Below, piece by piece: positions 34,986 to 44,153 of a stretch of DNA of 64,000 nt (positions within the stretch are counted from its first letter, which is position 1; each line of letters opens with the position of its first letter). The translations under genes were made by a program, and so were the position numbers. The stretch is from Planctomycetaceae bacterium (GTDB lineage Bacteria > Planctomycetota > Phycisphaerae > UBA1845 > UTPLA1), in assembly GCA_006969385.1 (NCBI GenBank), contig CP030884.1, positions 806,001 to 870,000 on the forward strand, in the 5' to 3' direction. Below the pieces are notes generated by a model. The model made no database searches. It was given only the letters and a program-made list of their open reading frames with translations, and was not told the origin of the DNA.

Positions 34986-36704
34986 ATGCAAAGTTCGGGC
35001 CGCGCTCCCATAATACCAGCGATGCCCTCACCTGATGCCCAACCATCCCTTACGTCGCGCGCCCTTTGGCTCGTGTTGCCCTTGATGGGTGGATTCCAAA
35101 TCTGGGCCGCATCGTATTACACCGTATTCGATGACGAGGCCTTTAGCTGTCGGCTTTACGCGCTGCCGCTCGGTGAGATGCTGTCGCATTTGCGCGAGGG
35201 GTCCGACCCCGATCCGCCGCTGTATTACATCATCGAAAATATTTGGGTGCATGTCGTCGGCATCGCACCATTGGCGCTTCGGCTACCGTCGATTGTGTTC
35301 TTTCTCATCGGCTGCTGGTGCACGGTGCGCGCGGCGGAATGCTGGTGGGGACCGAGCGCACGCGTTCCCGCGCTGTTGGTGACGGCCCTACATCCGGCGC
35401 ATCTGTTCTTCGGTTTCGCCGCGCGCTGGTATGCGTTGGCGTTCTGTTTGGTGGCGGCGTTGAATTGGATCACGGCGATTATTTGGCGCTCGCAACGGGT
35501 AACGAACAAACAGGCATTGGGCTGGGGACTTCTCGCCGGTGCCGCGCTGCTGACCAACTACTTCCTTATCGCCGTCGTCGCGCTACATGGCATGGTGCTA
35601 CTGCTTGGTACACGTCGACAACAACAATGGACGCGCGCCGTCGTCGCAGCCGCCGTCGCCATCGTCGTCTTTATTCCCTGGAGCGGCCCCTTCGTTAGTA
35701 CGCTTCAAACATTCCGCGATAGCAGTCCTGCGGGATCGACCCTCTCGACATCGGTACGTCTGTTGATGGTCTTGCTGACGGGCAACTTGGCTTCGCCGCG
35801 TGCCTGGTGGACATGGATCGTCGCGGGCGTGTTCGGTTTGGCGATACTGTGGCGGGTATCGACCCATGGACGGCTGCAACATCCGGCGATTTGGATGCCA
35901 TTGATTTTGTTGCTGGTCGGAATCGTGACGCGCACGTTGATTGATAAATACGTGATGACGATCAGTGGATTGTGTTGTGTGGCGCTGGCGGGATTACTTT
36001 CGAGAGTTACGTCGCGCGCATCGTCCCCCAGCCCCGGAGGGGCAGGGGCACCCGTACCTGAGGACACATCGCGTGCGTTATCCGCCACTCTCAGTGGGGC
36101 AGGAGTAACCGGTCATATAGGAAAGGCCGACAAGTCGATAGCGCACCATCACGATGCAGGCTTTCGACCTGCATTGCAATTGAGCTTAATTGCATTGTGG
36201 CTAACCTGCGGCGTGCATCTGGTGACCGAACGCTACTGGTCCAGCCTGCGCTGGCGCGATCCGCTGCAACAAGTCGTTGGCGAGTTATTGGTTTCCAACT
36301 CCGATGCGGGCGAAGCCATACTTGTCGCATCGCATCCTTCCGCACGGTACTACGCGGCACTTGCGGAAAGCAAGGACGCAACCGTCTGGCTGCGCGCGTG
36401 GCAACAGCAGGATCATCCCGACAGCGGAAATGTTCTGCTGCCGTCGGCGTTTCTCGAACGTGCCGCAAAAGGCATGGCTCCCGACAAAGTTCAAACGCTT
36501 CAAACCAGCGGCTTCGCTAACTTACCTGATTGGGATGCGGCCCTCGATCGCTTGCAGCGCCACTACATTCGCGTGGACGAAACCCCATTCCTGGAAGACC
36601 CTGATGCGGAACTAAAAGACCGACTCGACCCGACCATTCATCACGCACGCTATCGCATCACGGTCCAGCAGTGGCGTCGCCGAACATCGTCGGCCTCGCC
36701 ATAG
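34986..36704 (+). CDS. GT39-like membrane glycosyltransferase
   Basis: About 572 residues with ten or so membrane spans up to about 440. The first loop has YYTVFDDEAFSCRLYALP, with the acidic pair (DDE) expected for lipid-linked sugar transferases of the PMT/ArnT superfamily. LRLPSIVFFLIGCW and FFGFAARWYALAFCLVAA follow as in that family. It probably moves a sugar from a polyprenyl phosphate carrier to an envelope acceptor. The start is uncertain: 34956, 34986 and 35022 are all possible ATGs. A family B palindrome is read through at 36023-36054, in a loop near residue 350. Confidence 0.78.
   Translation: MQSSGRAPIIPAMPSPDAQPSLTSRALWLVLPLMGGFQIWAASYYTVFDDEAFSCRLYALPLGEMLSHLREGSDPDPPLYYIIENIWVHVVGIAPLALRLPSIVFFLIGCWCTVRAAECWWGPSARVPALLVTALHPAHLFFGFAARWYALAFCLVAALNWITAIIWRSQRVTNKQALGWGLLAGAALLTNYFLIAVVALHGMVLLLGTRRQQQWTRAVVAAAVAIVVFIPWSGPFVSTLQTFRDSSPAGSTLSTSVRLLMVLLTGNLASPRAWWTWIVAGVFGLAILWRVSTHGRLQHPAIWMPLILLLVGIVTRTLIDKYVMTISGLCCVALAGLLSRVTSRASSPSPGGAGAPVPEDTSRALSATLSGAGVTGHIGKADKSIAHHHDAGFRPALQLSLIALWLTCGVHLVTERYWSSLRWRDPLQQVVGELLVSNSDAGEAILVASHPSARYYAALAESKDATVWLRAWQQQDHPDSGNVLLPSAFLERAAKGMAPDKVQTLQTSGFANLPDWDAALDRLQRHYIRVDETPFLEDPDAELKDRLDPTIHHARYRITVQQWRRRTSSASP
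36023..36054. repeat. Family B palindrome inside a coding region
   Basis: GTCCCCCAGCCCCGGAGG followed by GGCAGGGGCACCC is the reverse complement of the intergenic family B consensus. It is translated as SSPSPGGAGAPVP in a loop of the GT39-like protein. Confidence 0.88.
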
Positions 36705-36724
36705 CCATATAGCAACGTAACGAA

Positions 36725-37414
36725 TCACGCCTCTTTCTTCTCATCGTTAACAAGCATCATGGGCGGCCAATTCGCCGTCGGTAGAAAGTTTGTGCCACAC
36801 TCCGGGCATATGCCGGTCGTGTTACCGGCAAGCAAATAGCGACAACTCGGGCAATGTGTGAGGCGCGTCGACTCGTCGAGCGGCAGAATTTGAACAAGCC
36901 GCTCATAAAACGCATGCATATCTGCCTTCGATAGCCTCGGAAATGGACGCGTATCGGGTCCGAGGAGATTCTTCGGTTGGCCGACCGGCCCAATAGCTAT
37001 CCAATCGCGCAACTCTCGGTGGAAAAAGATGCGTGAGCCATTTAAATGAATACGCTCACGTTGTGGATCTAGGCTGATGACGCGAGGATCATAGTAGTGC
37101 GGATCGAGTAGCAAAGGTGACTTCAGAATCAACTTTGCTTCGCCATCTGAGATTAAGAGTAAGCCGATCGCTGTAAACAACTCACGACGGTTTCGAGCGA
37201 ATTTCTCGTTTACGAACGGCTCGTACACTAGATTAATGATCGTCGCGCGACGATCATCTTCGGACAAATCCGCTCGCATCTCTCTATAAACGCGCTGCCG
37301 ATCTTCGAATAGCATGACGCTGTAGCCGCAGACCATCACGACAACCACGGGCAGCAGCGCAAGTAGCATTCCGATCACGACTAAGAGCGGCATATCGATC
37401 ATGAAACTCAACAT
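36725..37414 (-). CDS. Membrane protein with C-terminal zinc ribbon, copy A
   Basis: About 229 residues. The start at 37414 (MLSFMID) is chosen because it aligns with the paralog at 37510-38142; a GTG at 37438 is the longer choice. One or two membrane spans (residues 5-32) lead to FEDRQRVYREMRADLSEDD. A soluble middle part has IHLNGSRIFFHRELRDWIAIGP. Near the end, CPSCRYLLAGNTTGICPECG forms a zinc ribbon of the planctomycete CxxCxYxLxGNTTGxCPECG type. Function unknown. It is convergent with the GT39-like gene. Confidence 0.7.
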   Translation of the reverse strand: MLSFMIDMPLLVVIGMLLALLPVVVVMVCGYSVMLFEDRQRVYREMRADLSEDDRRATIINLVYEPFVNEKFARNRRELFTAIGLLLISDGEAKLILKSPLLLDPHYYDPRVISLDPQRERIHLNGSRIFFHRELRDWIAIGPVGQPKNLLGPDTRPFPRLSKADMHAFYERLVQILPLDESTRLTHCPSCRYLLAGNTTGICPECGTNFLPTANWPPMMLVNDEKKEA

Positions 37415-37509
37415 ATCAACCGCAGTGGGCGGCCGCACGTAGAATTGGACGAGAAATTTCTAACCGGCAATACACCAGAACAACTGAGCCCTGCGACCGC
37501 TGCCCGCCG

Positions 37510-38142
37510 CTAGCGCGCTTCATCGTCGGCATCGTCTTGCCCAGCCAACTCCGCCGTCGGCCGCGCGAACGCCGTGCCACACTCGGGACACACGCCTGTG
37601 GTGTTACCCCAAAGCTCGTATTCGCATTGCAAGCAGCGCGTTAAATGCAACGACGACTGTAGCATGCGTACGATATCCTGCGTCTTATCTTTCGAACCCA
37701 AAATCGTTAGGCCCGTCTCTGAAGTAAAAAAGTGCTTCGGCGCTTTGGGCGTGCCGATGGCCAGCCAGTTGAGCGGGCCGTTACGCATGAACGACTCCTG
37801 ACCGCGCCACTCGACGACGTCGCGTTCCGGGTCGAATCGCAACGTCAGATTGCGTTTGCCATTGCCTGACTGCAGCCACGCCGAGAGACCGTGCTCGTCG
37901 GCAAACAGAATACCCGTTAGCTCCCACGGAAGAATCTTAAGCATTGACTTTAAACGCCGCGCCGAAGCGTAGCGTACATCGCACACCTGCTCGGGCGAAA
38001 CCTGCGGCGGCAACTGTGCGCGCAGATTGCGATAGATACGCCGGCGGCGACGCAGCATCAGCCATGCCACCAAAAACGCCGGCCCCGCGCCGATGAGACC
38101 GCCGACCAGAGCACCGATAAGCATGGGTTGGAGGAATGACAT
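37510..38142 (-). CDS. Membrane protein with C-terminal zinc ribbon, copy B
   Basis: A 210-residue paralog of the downstream gene. The membrane span (IGALVGGLIGAGPAFLVAWL) is followed by RRRRRIYRNLRAQLPPQ, a middle domain with ESFMRNGPLNWLAIGTPKAPKHFF, and the zinc ribbon CLQCEYELWGNTTGVCPECG. The two copies share gene order, length and the phrase 'W[IL]AIG', so they arose by tandem duplication. There is no enzymatic motif. They may be membrane-tethered nucleic acid- or protein-binding modules. Confidence 0.72.
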   Translation of the reverse strand: MSFLQPMLIGALVGGLIGAGPAFLVAWLMLRRRRRIYRNLRAQLPPQVSPEQVCDVRYASARRLKSMLKILPWELTGILFADEHGLSAWLQSGNGKRNLTLRFDPERDVVEWRGQESFMRNGPLNWLAIGTPKAPKHFFTSETGLTILGSKDKTQDIVRMLQSSLHLTRCLQCEYELWGNTTGVCPECGTAFARPTAELAGQDDADDEAR

Positions 38143-38216
38143 TTCAAGCGTAGATCATTGCAAAATAAGTCTGTCACGCAAGCGAAATAAGGTTTCGCTT
38201 CACGCCGTCGTCCGCC

Positions 38217-39374
38217 TTATACGTGCACCCGTGCCAACAGCGCATCCGCCAACAACTCCGCCGTCTGCCTCCCGTGCCGAAAAAACAGCGACGGTTCCAC
38301 CAACTCCAACTCGTTCATCAACAGCTTGCCGTCTGCGCCGCGTAGAAAATCCGCACGACCGTACAGCAAGCCGTGGCCGCCGGCGCGAATCGCGTGTTGC
38401 GCCGTCGCCAACTCCTCTTCCGTCGGCGTCCACGGTTCATCGTGCGCGCCGTAATCATCTTGCACGCGATAATCCCCCGGCACCGGCACCTTGCGCACGC
38501 CGTGGGCGGCCTTGCCGTCGACAAAGATCACGCTGTATTCGCCTTCGGTTTCGACCGTCGCCAGATACGGCTGCATCATCATCGCTTCGCGCGCGGCGTA
38601 TTGATCCAGATGCTGCTGCGCCACCACTATGCCATCCGCCGAATCGTCAAAGCGCAGCGTCGCACGCGACGATGCCCCCACCACCGGCTTGATAAACCCG
38701 CGCGACCAACCGCGCTCGCGCAGTAGCGTCGCCACATCCACGCGCGCGCCCGGTTCGATCCAGATCGTCTCGATCGTCGGCACGCCGCGTTCGGCCAACG
38801 ACTTGAGATAACGCTTGTCCGTGTTCCAACGCACCGTCTCGGCGGGGTTGAAGAGTTTCGTACTGATGGCAGTCTTCTGGGCCCACGCTACAAACGCGTC
38901 GCGCCGCTCGCTGTAATCCCAGGTCGTGCGAATCAAACACGCATCGAAATTGGACCAGTTGACCTGCGGATCGTCCCATGCCGGTTTGACGATATCGACA
39001 CCGCGCACCGTCAGCGCGGCTTCCAACGGTTTATCGTCCACTTCCCAATCGGGCAGGTCGCGGCACGTCACCAGTGCGATGCGCGTGCGTGTACCAATCC
39101 CTTCGGCAGTGCGAATCTCGTCATCATTGAAACCCAATTCGTGCATGCCCTTTTCAAACCCACGCAAGCTGCCGCACTCGGGACAGCGCGGAATCGTTAG
39201 TCCGGCCAGATCGTAACCGCATCGTTTGCAACGTGTCTTGAAATCGTCCTTGCTCGGCCCTGTCCAGCCCTTCGACTGAACGTTTGCATAGCGCATCAGC
39301 GCCCACATCAAAAACGGCGACATAAAGAAAAACACACAGAGATACATGACGTCGGCCCGTACGGCAATTCGCAT
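38217..39374 (-). CDS. Zinc-ribbon membrane module fused to an ATP-grasp ligase
   Basis: About 385 residues. Residues 8-27 form a membrane span (VMYLCVFFFMSPFLMWALM). Residues 48-70 form a zinc ribbon (CKRCGYDLAG...CPECGS). From about 95 to the end is an ATP-grasp domain: RIALVTCRDLPDWEVDD, ACLIRTTWDY, NTDKRYLKSLAERGVPTIET, RGFIKPVVGASSRATLRF, and MNELELVEPSLFFRHG with the metal-binding Glu/Asn. It resembles the RimK/glutathione-synthetase group (DcsG-like). It would join an acid to an amine using ATP. The ribbon resembles those in the neighbouring two genes. ATG at 39374 preferred; the longer frame begins with TTG. Confidence 0.78.
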   Translation of the reverse strand: MRIAVRADVMYLCVFFFMSPFLMWALMRYANVQSKGWTGPSKDDFKTRCKRCGYDLAGLTIPRCPECGSLRGFEKGMHELGFNDDEIRTAEGIGTRTRIALVTCRDLPDWEVDDKPLEAALTVRGVDIVKPAWDDPQVNWSNFDACLIRTTWDYSERRDAFVAWAQKTAISTKLFNPAETVRWNTDKRYLKSLAERGVPTIETIWIEPGARVDVATLLRERGWSRGFIKPVVGASSRATLRFDDSADGIVVAQQHLDQYAAREAMMMQPYLATVETEGEYSVIFVDGKAAHGVRKVPVPGDYRVQDDYGAHDEPWTPTEEELATAQHAIRAGGHGLLYGRADFLRGADGKLLMNELELVEPSLFFRHGRQTAELLADALLARVHV

Positions 39375-39449
39375 AACGCAACCGGCGGTGCGATATTTCA
39401 ACTCTAGCTACGCCGAAGCTCTAGCGAGTCACCGATTGACCTTACAAAT

Positions 39450-40010
39450 CTATCTCTTAGCCGCAGCTTTTTTCGACGCCTTCTTTTTGGCTACTTTCTT
39501 CTTGCTTACCTTCTTCGCCGTCGCCTTCTTCGCCCCGGCCTTCGCCTTACGCTTGGCCGCTGCGGGAATATTTGACTCGTATATATCAATAAATCGATCG
39601 ACCGGCATCATTCGCAACGCTTCGGCCATCACATCCATCGGTACGTCATCCGCCGACTTCACTCGCACGCACGCCTTGCCCATATCGAGCTTCTTGCCGC
39701 TATCCTTCCACGCCTTGGTAAACCACGCCTTATGACTCGGATCGCAATACGTGCAAAACAAATATAAACCGATGTGGCCCTTTTGATTACCGATGCCCGC
39801 GAACGGCAAAGGTTGCTTCGGGTCGCAATGGTAACCATTGGGATAGATGCTGTGCGGCACGAAGTAACCGATCATGCCGTATTGCATGCCTTCCTTGATG
39901 CCTTTGCCGATGTTCGCCTTAAACACCTTGCGCAAGGCATTGATGCTCTTGCGGCGATCTTCGGGAAGTTCCTTCAAATACTCTGCGACGGTGGCGGCTT
40001 TGCTAGGCAT
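39450..40010 (-). CDS. DUF1801 protein with histone-H1-like Lys/Ala tail
   Basis: A 186-residue protein. Residues 1-140 are a DUF1801 (YdhG-like) domain: TVAEYLKELPEDRRKSINALRKVF, KEGMQYGMIGYFVP and GNQKGHIGLYLF. Residues 150-186 are a Lys/Ala tail (KKATAKKVSKKKVAKKK) typical of bacterial H1-like DNA-binding proteins. The tail should bind DNA nonspecifically; the partner role of DUF1801 is unknown. Cytoplasmic. It sits alone between the ATP-grasp gene and lepA. Confidence 0.85.
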   Translation of the reverse strand: MPSKAATVAEYLKELPEDRRKSINALRKVFKANIGKGIKEGMQYGMIGYFVPHSIYPNGYHCDPKQPLPFAGIGNQKGHIGLYLFCTYCDPSHKAWFTKAWKDSGKKLDMGKACVRVKSADDVPMDVMAEALRMMPVDRFIDIYESNIPAAAKRKAKAGAKKATAKKVSKKKVAKKKASKKAAAKR

Positions 40011-40030
40011 GATGTTTGCTCCCGAGAATC

Positions 40031-40049
40031 GTCGGGTCGATGACCCGAC
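40031..40049. repeat. Short palindrome GTCGGGTCGATGACCCGAC
   Basis: A 19-base perfect palindrome (arms GTCGGGTC and GACCCGAC) lies in the gap upstream of the DUF1801 gene, a common REP-like sequence in diverse bacteria. No second copy was seen in the window. Confidence 0.6.
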
Positions 40050-40152
40050 CTACGAACTATGGAACCGAATCCGGCGACGCGCTGCTGTCCTCACTGCCGT
40101 CCTTTTCTTATCCCCCTCACTCGCAGGGAGGTGCAAGAGGAGGGTCCCCCTT

Positions 40153-41979
40153 CTACTCATTCGTATCCAACACCGACATAAACGCCGCTTGCGGAATGCT
40201 TACGTTGCCGATGTTCTTCATGCGCTTCTTGCCTTCTTTTTGCTTTTCGAGGAGCTTGCGCTTGCGGCTGATATCCCCGCCGTAACACTTGGCCGTAACG
40301 TCTTTGCGCAACGCCTTGATCGTCTCGCGCGCGATGATCCGACCACCGATCGCCGCCTGAATCGGCACGTCGAACAAATGCCGATCGATCTGCTTGCGCA
40401 GGCGGCCGATCAGCTTTCGACCGCGCACTTCCGCCCGGCTGCGGTGCACGATAATGCTCAGCGCATCGACCGGCTCGTTGTTTACCAGAATGTTCAACTT
40501 CACCAGATCGTCTTCTCGGAAGCCGATCAATTCGTAATCCATCGTGGCGTAACCGCTGGTCGCGCTCTTGAGGCGATCGAAGTAATCGTAAATCACCTCG
40601 GCCATCGGAAACTCGTAGACCAACACCACGCGCTCGGTCGACAAATAATCCTGCCGCTTATACGTGCCGCGCCGCTCTTCGCTGAGCTGCATCACGTTTC
40701 CGATGTAACGGCTCGGCACGATGATCTCGGCCTTTACGTATGGCTCGCGAATCGCATCGATCTCGCTCATGTCGGGCAGTTCGGCGGGCGATTCGATCAG
40801 GCGCGACTCATGGCTGCCTTTCATCACGACTTCGAAACCGACCGTCGGTGCCGTTTGCACCACATCGATATCGCTTTCGCGTTCGAGCCGCTCCTGGATG
40901 ATCTTCATATGCAAGAGACCGAGGAAGCCGCAGCGAAAACCCACGCCCAATGCCTGGCTCGACACGGGCGTGAAGTTAAAGCTTGAATCGTTTAGATAAA
41001 GCTGCTCCATCGCCTCGCGCAAGTCGGGGCTCGTCGTGCCCGGTCCGGGATAGAAATCGCAGAACACCATCTGCTGCGGTGGCTGATAGCCCGGCAGCGG
41101 CTTATCGCATGGTTTGCCGTCGATGGTGATCGTGTCACCGATGTTCACATCGTGAATCGTCTTGATACCGGCGAACAGATAACCCACTTGCCCGGCTTCC
41201 AACGTTTTCTGCGACGTAATTCCGGGGCGAAACACACCGATGTCGCTGGCGACATACGTGCGTCCCTTTGCCATCAGCTTAACCTTGTCGCCCTTGGTCA
41301 ACACGCCATCGATGATTCTCAGGTGCGAAACGACACCGCGATGGATGTCGTTCTTCGCGTCGTAAATCAATGCCTTTAACGGATTCTTCGGATCGCCCAC
41401 GGGCGCGGGAAAGCGTTCGACGATCGCCTTCAGCAATTCATCAACGCCAACACCCGTTTTGGCGGATGTGAACACCGCATCTTCGGCGGGCAAGCCGAGG
41501 ACCGATTCGAGTTCCAGCGCGATATCTTCCGGTCGCGCGGCGGGCAAATCGATCTTGTTAATGACGGGAATGATTTCGAGACCGGCGTCGACGGCCTTGT
41601 AGGCATTGGCCAGCGTTTGCGCTTCGATGCCCTGCGCCGCATCGACCAACAGCAGCACACCTTCGCACGCCGCCAATGCGCGGCTGACTTCGTAGTGAAA
41701 ATCGACGTGCCCCGGCGTGTCGATCAGGTTCAATCGATACCCACCCGCTTCGGGCTTACCCTCGCCGCCGGCGTATTTATAGTCGAGCGTACAACGATTG
41801 GCTTTGATCGTGATACCCATCTCGCGTTCGAGATCCATGTCATCGAGGATCTGATTGCGAAACTCGCGCTCGGTAATGGCACCACATGTCAACAACAACC
41901 GGTCGGCGAGCGTGCTCTTGCCGTGGTCGATATGGGCGATGATCGAGAAGTTACGGATACGGTCTAAACTGACGTTCAT
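40153..41979 (-). CDS. lepA: Elongation factor 4
   Basis: LepA (EF4) is a translational GTPase that back-translocates the ribosome. The 608-residue product has the G-motifs AHIDHGKST, DTPGHVDF and NKIDLPAA, domain II, and the C-terminal region ending KRMKNIGNVSIPQAAF. Length is normal for the family. It is cytoplasmic, with a peripheral membrane association in relatives. It starts at ATG 41979, transcribed on its own; 267 bases and three palindromic elements separate it from panB. Confidence 0.97.
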   Translation of the reverse strand: MNVSLDRIRNFSIIAHIDHGKSTLADRLLLTCGAITEREFRNQILDDMDLEREMGITIKANRCTLDYKYAGGEGKPEAGGYRLNLIDTPGHVDFHYEVSRALAACEGVLLLVDAAQGIEAQTLANAYKAVDAGLEIIPVINKIDLPAARPEDIALELESVLGLPAEDAVFTSAKTGVGVDELLKAIVERFPAPVGDPKNPLKALIYDAKNDIHRGVVSHLRIIDGVLTKGDKVKLMAKGRTYVASDIGVFRPGITSQKTLEAGQVGYLFAGIKTIHDVNIGDTITIDGKPCDKPLPGYQPPQQMVFCDFYPGPGTTSPDLREAMEQLYLNDSSFNFTPVSSQALGVGFRCGFLGLLHMKIIQERLERESDIDVVQTAPTVGFEVVMKGSHESRLIESPAELPDMSEIDAIREPYVKAEIIVPSRYIGNVMQLSEERRGTYKRQDYLSTERVVLVYEFPMAEVIYDYFDRLKSATSGYATMDYELIGFREDDLVKLNILVNNEPVDALSIIVHRSRAEVRGRKLIGRLRKQIDRHLFDVPIQAAIGGRIIARETIKALRKDVTAKCYGGDISRKRKLLEKQKEGKKRMKNIGNVSIPQAAFMSVLDTNE

Positions 41980-42061
41980 ATCGCATCTATCTTAAACGAA
42001 TTGGGCATAACGGAAACGGCGGCCGGTGAAACCGTGATGAATTTGAAACGGATTAACGAGT

Positions 42062-42238
42062 GGGTGCCCCACCGGTTCGAAGGGTGGGGGACAAAGACGC
42101 ACAAGTCGTGAGAGCATGGGTGCCCCTGCCCTTCCAGGGCTGGGGGACTTTGACACGCGGGCCGTGAGTTGACTTCACTGGGAAGGTTATGTTCGAGAAT
42201 GGTCAGTCCCCCAGCCCCAGAGGGGCGTGGGGCACCCG
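42062..42238. repeat. Three family B palindromes between lepA and panB
   Basis: Copies at 42062-42092 (GGGTGCCCCACCGGTTCG, AGGGTGGGGGAC), 42118-42148 (GGGTGCCCCTGCCCTTCC, AGGGCTGGGGGAC) and 42205-42238 in the opposite orientation (GTCCCCCAGCCCCAGAGG, GGGGCACCC). The third ends only 7 bases after the panB stop. No gene is seen in the gap. Confidence 0.88.
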
Positions 42239-42244
42239 TAGGTG

Positions 42245-43078
42245 TTACCGGGCGTCCTGCATCTTCGAGCCTTTGTAGGTATGTTCCGGCGCGGGGTATT
42301 TACCCGACCGAACTTCGGATAGATAACCATCCACCGCGTTGCGAATATCCGTACGCACGTTGCCATACTGTTTCACGAAACGCGGCAACAAACCTTCGCT
42401 AATGCCCAACATATCGTGCAACACCAATACATGACCGTCGCAGTGCGGCCCGGCACCGCAACCGATCACCGGCAACTCCGTCGCCTCCGCAATCGCCTGC
42501 GCCGGTTCCGGCGGCACCGCTTCCAGCAAAAGCGCGCACGCCCCCGCATCTTCGAGACGGCGGGCGTCGTCAATCAACCGCTGCGCTCCATCTGCGTCGC
42601 GCCCTTGCGCGCGATAGCCGCCCAACTGATGCACCGCCTGCGGTCGTAACCCGAGATGCGCCATCACGGGGATCGTTGCCGCCGACATGCGTTTGATCGT
42701 CTTCGCAATTCGACGGTCGCCTTCGATCTTCACGCAGTCGCAACCCGCATCGCGCATAAAGCGCCCGGCGTTTCGAATCGCCTCTTCGTGGTTCACGTGA
42801 TACGACATATACGGCATATCGCCGACGAGATACGCCGACGGCGCCCCGCGCCGCACGGCCGCCGCCAACGTGACAAGGAAATCGACATCGATCTGCAACG
42901 TGGAGTTATGCCCGAGCACGACCTGCGCCGCCGAGTCGCCGACGAGAATGCACTCGACGCCGGCTTCTTCCAGAATCTGCGCACAAGGGTAGTCGTACGC
43001 CGTCAACATCGAGATCGGCGCGCCATCGCGCTTCATTTTTTGCAAGCTGGCTAAGGTAAGTTTGTCGCGCGGGGTCAT
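42245..43078 (-). CDS. panB: 3-methyl-2-oxobutanoate hydroxymethyltransferase
   Basis: PanB makes ketopantoate from alpha-ketoisovalerate and methylene-THF, the first committed step of pantothenate and CoA synthesis. The 277-residue product has the motif opening SMLTAYDYPCAQILEEAG, ILVGDSAAQVVLGHNSTL, GDMPYMSY, and CGAGPHCDGHVLVLHDMLG. The ATG at 43078 fits the family start (MTPRDKLTLASLQKMK); a 34-residue upstream extension in the same frame is not conserved. No panC or panD lies near. Confidence 0.95.
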   Translation of the reverse strand: MTPRDKLTLASLQKMKRDGAPISMLTAYDYPCAQILEEAGVECILVGDSAAQVVLGHNSTLQIDVDFLVTLAAAVRRGAPSAYLVGDMPYMSYHVNHEEAIRNAGRFMRDAGCDCVKIEGDRRIAKTIKRMSAATIPVMAHLGLRPQAVHQLGGYRAQGRDADGAQRLIDDARRLEDAGACALLLEAVPPEPAQAIAEATELPVIGCGAGPHCDGHVLVLHDMLGISEGLLPRFVKQYGNVRTDIRNAVDGYLSEVRSGKYPAPEHTYKGSKMQDAR

Positions 43079-43183
43079 GTCGATCACCGCCTTTGTGCGT
43101 TGAAGGTTGTCGCTTGGTGGCGTAGGCGTCCGTGCCGACAATTTGTCTATTCTAGCAGAGCGGCATGATGCGGTCCGCAAATT

Positions 43184-43217
43184 CCCCTCCCTTGCGGGGA
43201 TGGGTTAGGGAAGGGTT
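43184..43217. repeat. Family D palindrome (CCCTCCCTTGC...TTAGGGAAGGG)
   Basis: CCCCTCCCTTGCGGGGATGG followed by GTTAGGGAAGGGTT shares its core with a copy at 48026-48058. It lies between panB and the next lipoprotein gene. Confidence 0.7.
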
Positions 43218-43288
43218 GCAATCTCCCGCGATACCGACAGCAGTGCCTTTGAGGCCGGATACCGGGCGCTGCATCCTTGCCGCGCAGC

Positions 43289-43852
43289 CTAAATGGCTAT
43301 GCGGTTGATGAGTTGCTGCTCCAACTGCCCATCGCGCCCCGTTAGCACCCATTGCTTCCGGCTGCCCGTGCGCCGCAGCGACCCGCCTTCTTCATCCGGC
43401 AGATACCCCGAAAATCCGTGCAAGACCGATGACGGCGTGGTGATCTGCGTTTCCGGCTGGCTCAGTCGATACACATCCACCCGCACATCCACTGCCCAGT
43501 CTCTGGCATTTTTCTTTTCAAACTGCACCGTCACTTGGCGCTGCATGGTATGAAGAGATGCTTCGGTAATGCCATACTGCGAGCCGACATCATCGCGCCA
43601 TGGCTCCCAAAATTGGGCCGAGGTTTCCGGGTCGGTGATGATCTGACCGTTCACGCGATCCTGCACGCGCACGCGAAAGCCATGGTCGCGCAAAACGGCG
43701 ACAGCGTCATCCCACAGCGCATCGGGGGCCGTTTGCTTGGGCAGGTCGCGCACCGTGGGGCCTTCGGGTTCGGCCGGCTGCTGGCAACCACTAGCAACCC
43801 ACGCCAACACCACAAAGAAAAATCCGGTTGAATGCGAACGTAGGCGATCCAT
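43289..43852 (-). CDS. Lipoprotein of unknown function
   Basis: A 187-residue protein from the ATG at 43852, which has AAAGG 9 bases upstream; a longer frame is less likely. The signal peptide ends VASGC, so Cys23 is probably lipidated. The mature part has ALWDDAVAVLRDHGFRVRVQDRVNGQIITD, a small alpha/beta domain like those in planctomycete outer-membrane lipoproteins, then TMQRQVTVQFEKK and DVRVDVYRLSQPE. Function unknown. Divergent from the transglutaminase-like gene. Confidence 0.72.
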   Translation of the reverse strand: MDRLRSHSTGFFFVVLAWVASGCQQPAEPEGPTVRDLPKQTAPDALWDDAVAVLRDHGFRVRVQDRVNGQIITDPETSAQFWEPWRDDVGSQYGITEASLHTMQRQVTVQFEKKNARDWAVDVRVDVYRLSQPETQITTPSSVLHGFSGYLPDEEGGSLRRTGSRKQWVLTGRDGQLEQQLINRIAI

Positions 43853-44153
43853 GCAACTGCACCTTTGCTGATGGCGGCGAATGCGACCCAACGGCGGAAA
43901 TTCCGTTGCCGCCAATACTTACATCGTAGGAAAAGTCCGCCTTTGGTCAATTGTGGCGCAAAAACGGCAGTAGCTCGCTCCGAAACCGATCCGCAGCGCG
44001 GTCGCGCGAATAACCGGTGCCGGGATTCCGTTTACCATGCGACCGCAGGTCTAGATGGTTCACCCGCTGGTGGATCACGGCCTGATAGATAAAACATTCT
44101 CGCGTGCCCACGATCAGTTTGCCGGGCCGCCGAATCCCTCAGGAGTTCCCCCC

